From contig NZ_DOPX01000032.1 of assembly GCF_003514505.1 (NCBI RefSeq), positions 60,203 through 124,202 on the forward strand: a stretch of 64,000 nt of DNA. Direction: 5' to 3'. A program made the translations under genes and the position numbers. Positions 62,211 through 64,000 of the stretch are shown here, piece by piece; position 1 is the stretch's first letter, and every line of letters starts with the position of its first letter. Under the pieces are notes generated by a model that was not told where the DNA came from, ran no database searches, and was given only the letters and a program-made list of their open reading frames with translations. The stretch is from Proteiniclasticum sp. (GTDB lineage: Bacteria > Bacillota > Clostridia > Clostridiales > Clostridiaceae).

Positions 62211-62473
62211 GGACAATATAGAAAACTTAGTAGTACTGATAGCATTTAATAGTCAAAATTTCACTGTTTTAGAAGTTTTAAAATGTAGTTACGATATTAA
62301 TAAATTAAACTTATATTCACAAATACATTCACAAATACATAGGAATAACTATGAATATTTCTAAGTCCAAATTTTAGATGTATACCAGTCTTTTGGGATA
62401 AGAAATGATAAGTCATAGATAACCATCACAGGTTAATATGATCTAAGCAAATAAAGCATCAGATGTTAGCGAC
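62211..62473. other. AT-rich gap
   Basis: No gene. A direct repeat (TTCACAAATACA twice in a row, near 62318-62341) is the only structure seen; no terminator or promoter is evident. Confidence 0.4.
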
Positions 62474-63235
62474 TTACTGTCGAATCAATTCAGTTATTTC
62501 TAGAGCAATTTCATCAACAGTATTAATTGCTGTATTACGTGCTACTTTATCTGCCAAGGAAGGACTATAGTCTATAACTTCTTGTTTTGTAATATCATGC
62601 CAAATTGGAAGCAATACTTGTTCACCAGAAACAGATCTTGTTATTAGTCCATCTAGTTCATAATTTGTCCAACCTTTTCTTATAAATGATCGAGTGATTA
62701 CTACAATTCCAAAGTTACTTTTTGCTAAACCAATATCTATTTTTCGGCGAAGACTATCTCCAATCTTCAGTTCAAATTCATCATACCAGACACTAAGCCC
62801 ATTATCTCTTAATGCATTAGCTAATGGTCTCACAATAGCATCCTTATCTTCTGAAGCATGAGAAATAAAAACATCATAATCCCGCTTTGTGTCAGTTTTG
62901 AAACTATCTTCTATGCCAAGATTTAGTGACGGTACGGATGATAATGGTTTTTGTTTTGCCGCTGGTAATTTTCCTGGCAATACTTGTACACTAGATTTAA
63001 CTTTTCCTGCATATCCACCCAAATCTACAATTACATACCAACGTCCACTTTGAGTTATGGTGGCTTTATATGGGGATCGTGTAACATATCCTCCAATAAA
63101 TCTATGTCTTTTTCCGGCTTTAAAGTTCGAATAATTTGAACTATCCATAATACGCACATTTGCGGCATATCCTAAAGATACTTCAACAATGGTACCAGAA
63201 GAAACATTACCTAAATCGTAATATTGATATTGCAT
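62474..63235 (-). CDS. DUF1883-TIR protein
   Basis: 253 residues from ATG 63235 (GAGGAGGAG upstream). Residues about 1-90 form a DUF1883 domain (YYDLGNVSSGTIVEVSLGYA; SGRWYVIVDLGGYAG). A linker follows, then a TIR domain from about 120: YDVFISHASEDKD, LSVWYDEFELKIGDSLRRKI and VVITRSFIRKGWTNYELDGL. The Glu in the DEFELKIG segment is a candidate for the NAD-cleaving residue of bacterial TIR proteins. DUF1883 could sense a small ligand. Location next to KAP and restriction remnants suggests defence (inference). Confidence 0.88.
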   Translation of the reverse strand: MQYQYYDLGNVSSGTIVEVSLGYAANVRIMDSSNYSNFKAGKRHRFIGGYVTRSPYKATITQSGRWYVIVDLGGYAGKVKSSVQVLPGKLPAAKQKPLSSVPSLNLGIEDSFKTDTKRDYDVFISHASEDKDAIVRPLANALRDNGLSVWYDEFELKIGDSLRRKIDIGLAKSNFGIVVITRSFIRKGWTNYELDGLITRSVSGEQVLLPIWHDITKQEVIDYSPSLADKVARNTAINTVDEIALEITELIRQ

Positions 63236-63689
63236 TTGATTACTCCTCCTCACATAACTCATTTTAGTAACTCACAATGTGTACTAACTTTTCATATTAT
63301 CAATTAACTTAATACTTAACCAATCGATTGATCTATTTCAAACTACTGTAATTAATTGCTTAATTTTTATTATTTTCCGTGCTAGGTTTTTAATGTGTAG
63401 TATGTATGTTTACAGCATTGAAAATGTGGATTCAGTAAGTTGATTGACACTAAAAAAGATCTTTAATAATACTATTATATCCAATTATACGATAAATAGG
63501 TATTTAATAATAAATATACTGCAATATTTATAAATCATTTAATTAAAGTTAACTATTGAAATTGTAAGAATGCGACGATAAAAATGGGTTCGTTTTTCGA
63601 AGACAACAAAAGATTTTAAATAGAATAGAATATGTGTGCGTTATAGAAAAATGCGAGATTGGTCCAAATATATTGTATTACTCGGATAG
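63236..63689. other. AT-rich gap upstream of the TIR gene
   Basis: More than 70 percent A/T by eye, many stops in all frames. It must hold the TIR gene promoter on the minus strand; no clear -10/-35 pair, repeat or RNA gene stands out. Confidence 0.4.
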
Positions 63690-63995
63690 AATAATTTAGA
63701 GAAAGAGAAATACCTCACTGTAAACATTCCAGAAGTACCCTTTGACCTTGTCAAAACAACACTATCGGAGTTTGGAGAACTAATAGAGGCAACTACTTCC
63801 AATGAGGAAATCAAGACTCTTCTTCATCTCCTAATAGAGGAAATCAAGGTTGGAAATGCTAAAAGACTAGAGAATGTAGTCGTCAAATTCAATAAAACCC
63901 TTGTGGATAACATCATAGAAAATGGAGGATTACGTGAAGGAGGTAGTCCTCTTTTACGTTACAAAAATAGTGTGGAACGCTATTTGTCAATATAG
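63690..63995 (+). pseudogene. Start-less reading frame, possible recombinase C-terminus
   Basis: An open frame of 101 codons ending TAG 63993-63995 without a credible start (a TAG precedes at 63687). It reads NLEKEKYLTVNIPEVPFDLV, SNEEIKTLLHLLIEEIKVGN and ENVVVKFNKTLVDNIIENGG, with a coiled pattern and ending close to that of large serine recombinases as I remember them. The match is from memory and uncertain. Together with the broken hsdR gene it would fit a mobile element edge. Confidence 0.4.
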
Positions 63996-64000
63996 TTGTC

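Noticed and set aside
62310..62345. Start of a CRISPR array in the AT-rich gap
   Set aside because: Only two short tandem copies without spacers; no CRISPR repeats or cas genes anywhere in the window.

Overview
The window looks like a chromosome segment from a low-to-mid GC anaerobic member of the Bacillota, most likely a fermentative Clostridia. The reasons are strong AGGAGG ribosome binding sites with frequent TTG/GTG starts, CdaA/YbbR, a phosphotransbutyrylase/butyrate kinase pathway next to a ferredoxin-linked 2-oxoacid oxidoreductase, YhbD/YhbE/YhbF-type bactofilins and many intrinsic terminators. The species cannot be named from the sequence alone.

Layout. 1-10 kb: a Tad/Flp pilus assembly run on the plus strand (prepilin peptidase end, TadE, TadG, CpaB, CpaE/TadZ, TadA, TadB, TadC) with a large VWA protein and a DUF192 protein attached. 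10-12 kb: a minus-strand EAL-CBS-GGDEF cyclic-di-GMP protein. 12-17 kb: a small unknown gene, thioredoxin, cdaA-cdaR and a FAD oxidoreductase. 17-24 kb: buk-ptb-buk, then an ATPase and a four-subunit 2-oxoacid:ferredoxin oxidoreductase. Together they suggest 2-oxoacid to acyl-CoA to acyl-phosphate to free acid plus ATP; the two operons share upstream sequence words and inverted repeats. 24-31 kb: three small membrane proteins, a YhbD-like regulator with two bactofilins and a 64-residue protein, an AIM24 protein, a NusG_II protein and glmM (separate from cdaA-cdaR). 31-39 kb: a lipoprotein, aldo/keto reductase, cysteine hydrolase, tRNA-Ser(CGA), an AbiEi antitoxin with only a stub of its toxin gene, small membrane proteins, a first ECF sigma unit and a radical SAM protein.

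39-49 kb is the most coherent candidate for a new pathway. A PrpR-type regulator that lacks the sigma-54 contact loop faces an operon of DUF1537 acid-sugar kinase, cytoplasmic sialidase-fold protein, iron alcohol dehydrogenase, DapA/NanA-like aldolase, PdxA-like dehydrogenase, SLC13-like transporter and a VOC protein. Palindromes of the form TGTTTCA-N3-TGAAACA lie between the two. 49-57 kb: a membrane diguanylate cyclase, a zinc-ribbon protein, a second ECF sigma unit with its own ECF-type promoter, an exonuclease-BRCT protein with four internal repeats, and a TetR/flavoprotein divergent pair around a perfect 19-bp palindrome.

57-64 kb is more AT-rich and reads as a decaying defence/mobile region: a fossil Phd antitoxin fragment, a Phd antitoxin with a doubly damaged RelE/ParE toxin, a large membrane KAP NTPase, the stop-interrupted C-terminus of a type I restriction HsdR, an intact DUF1883-TIR protein and a start-less reading frame resembling a recombinase tail.
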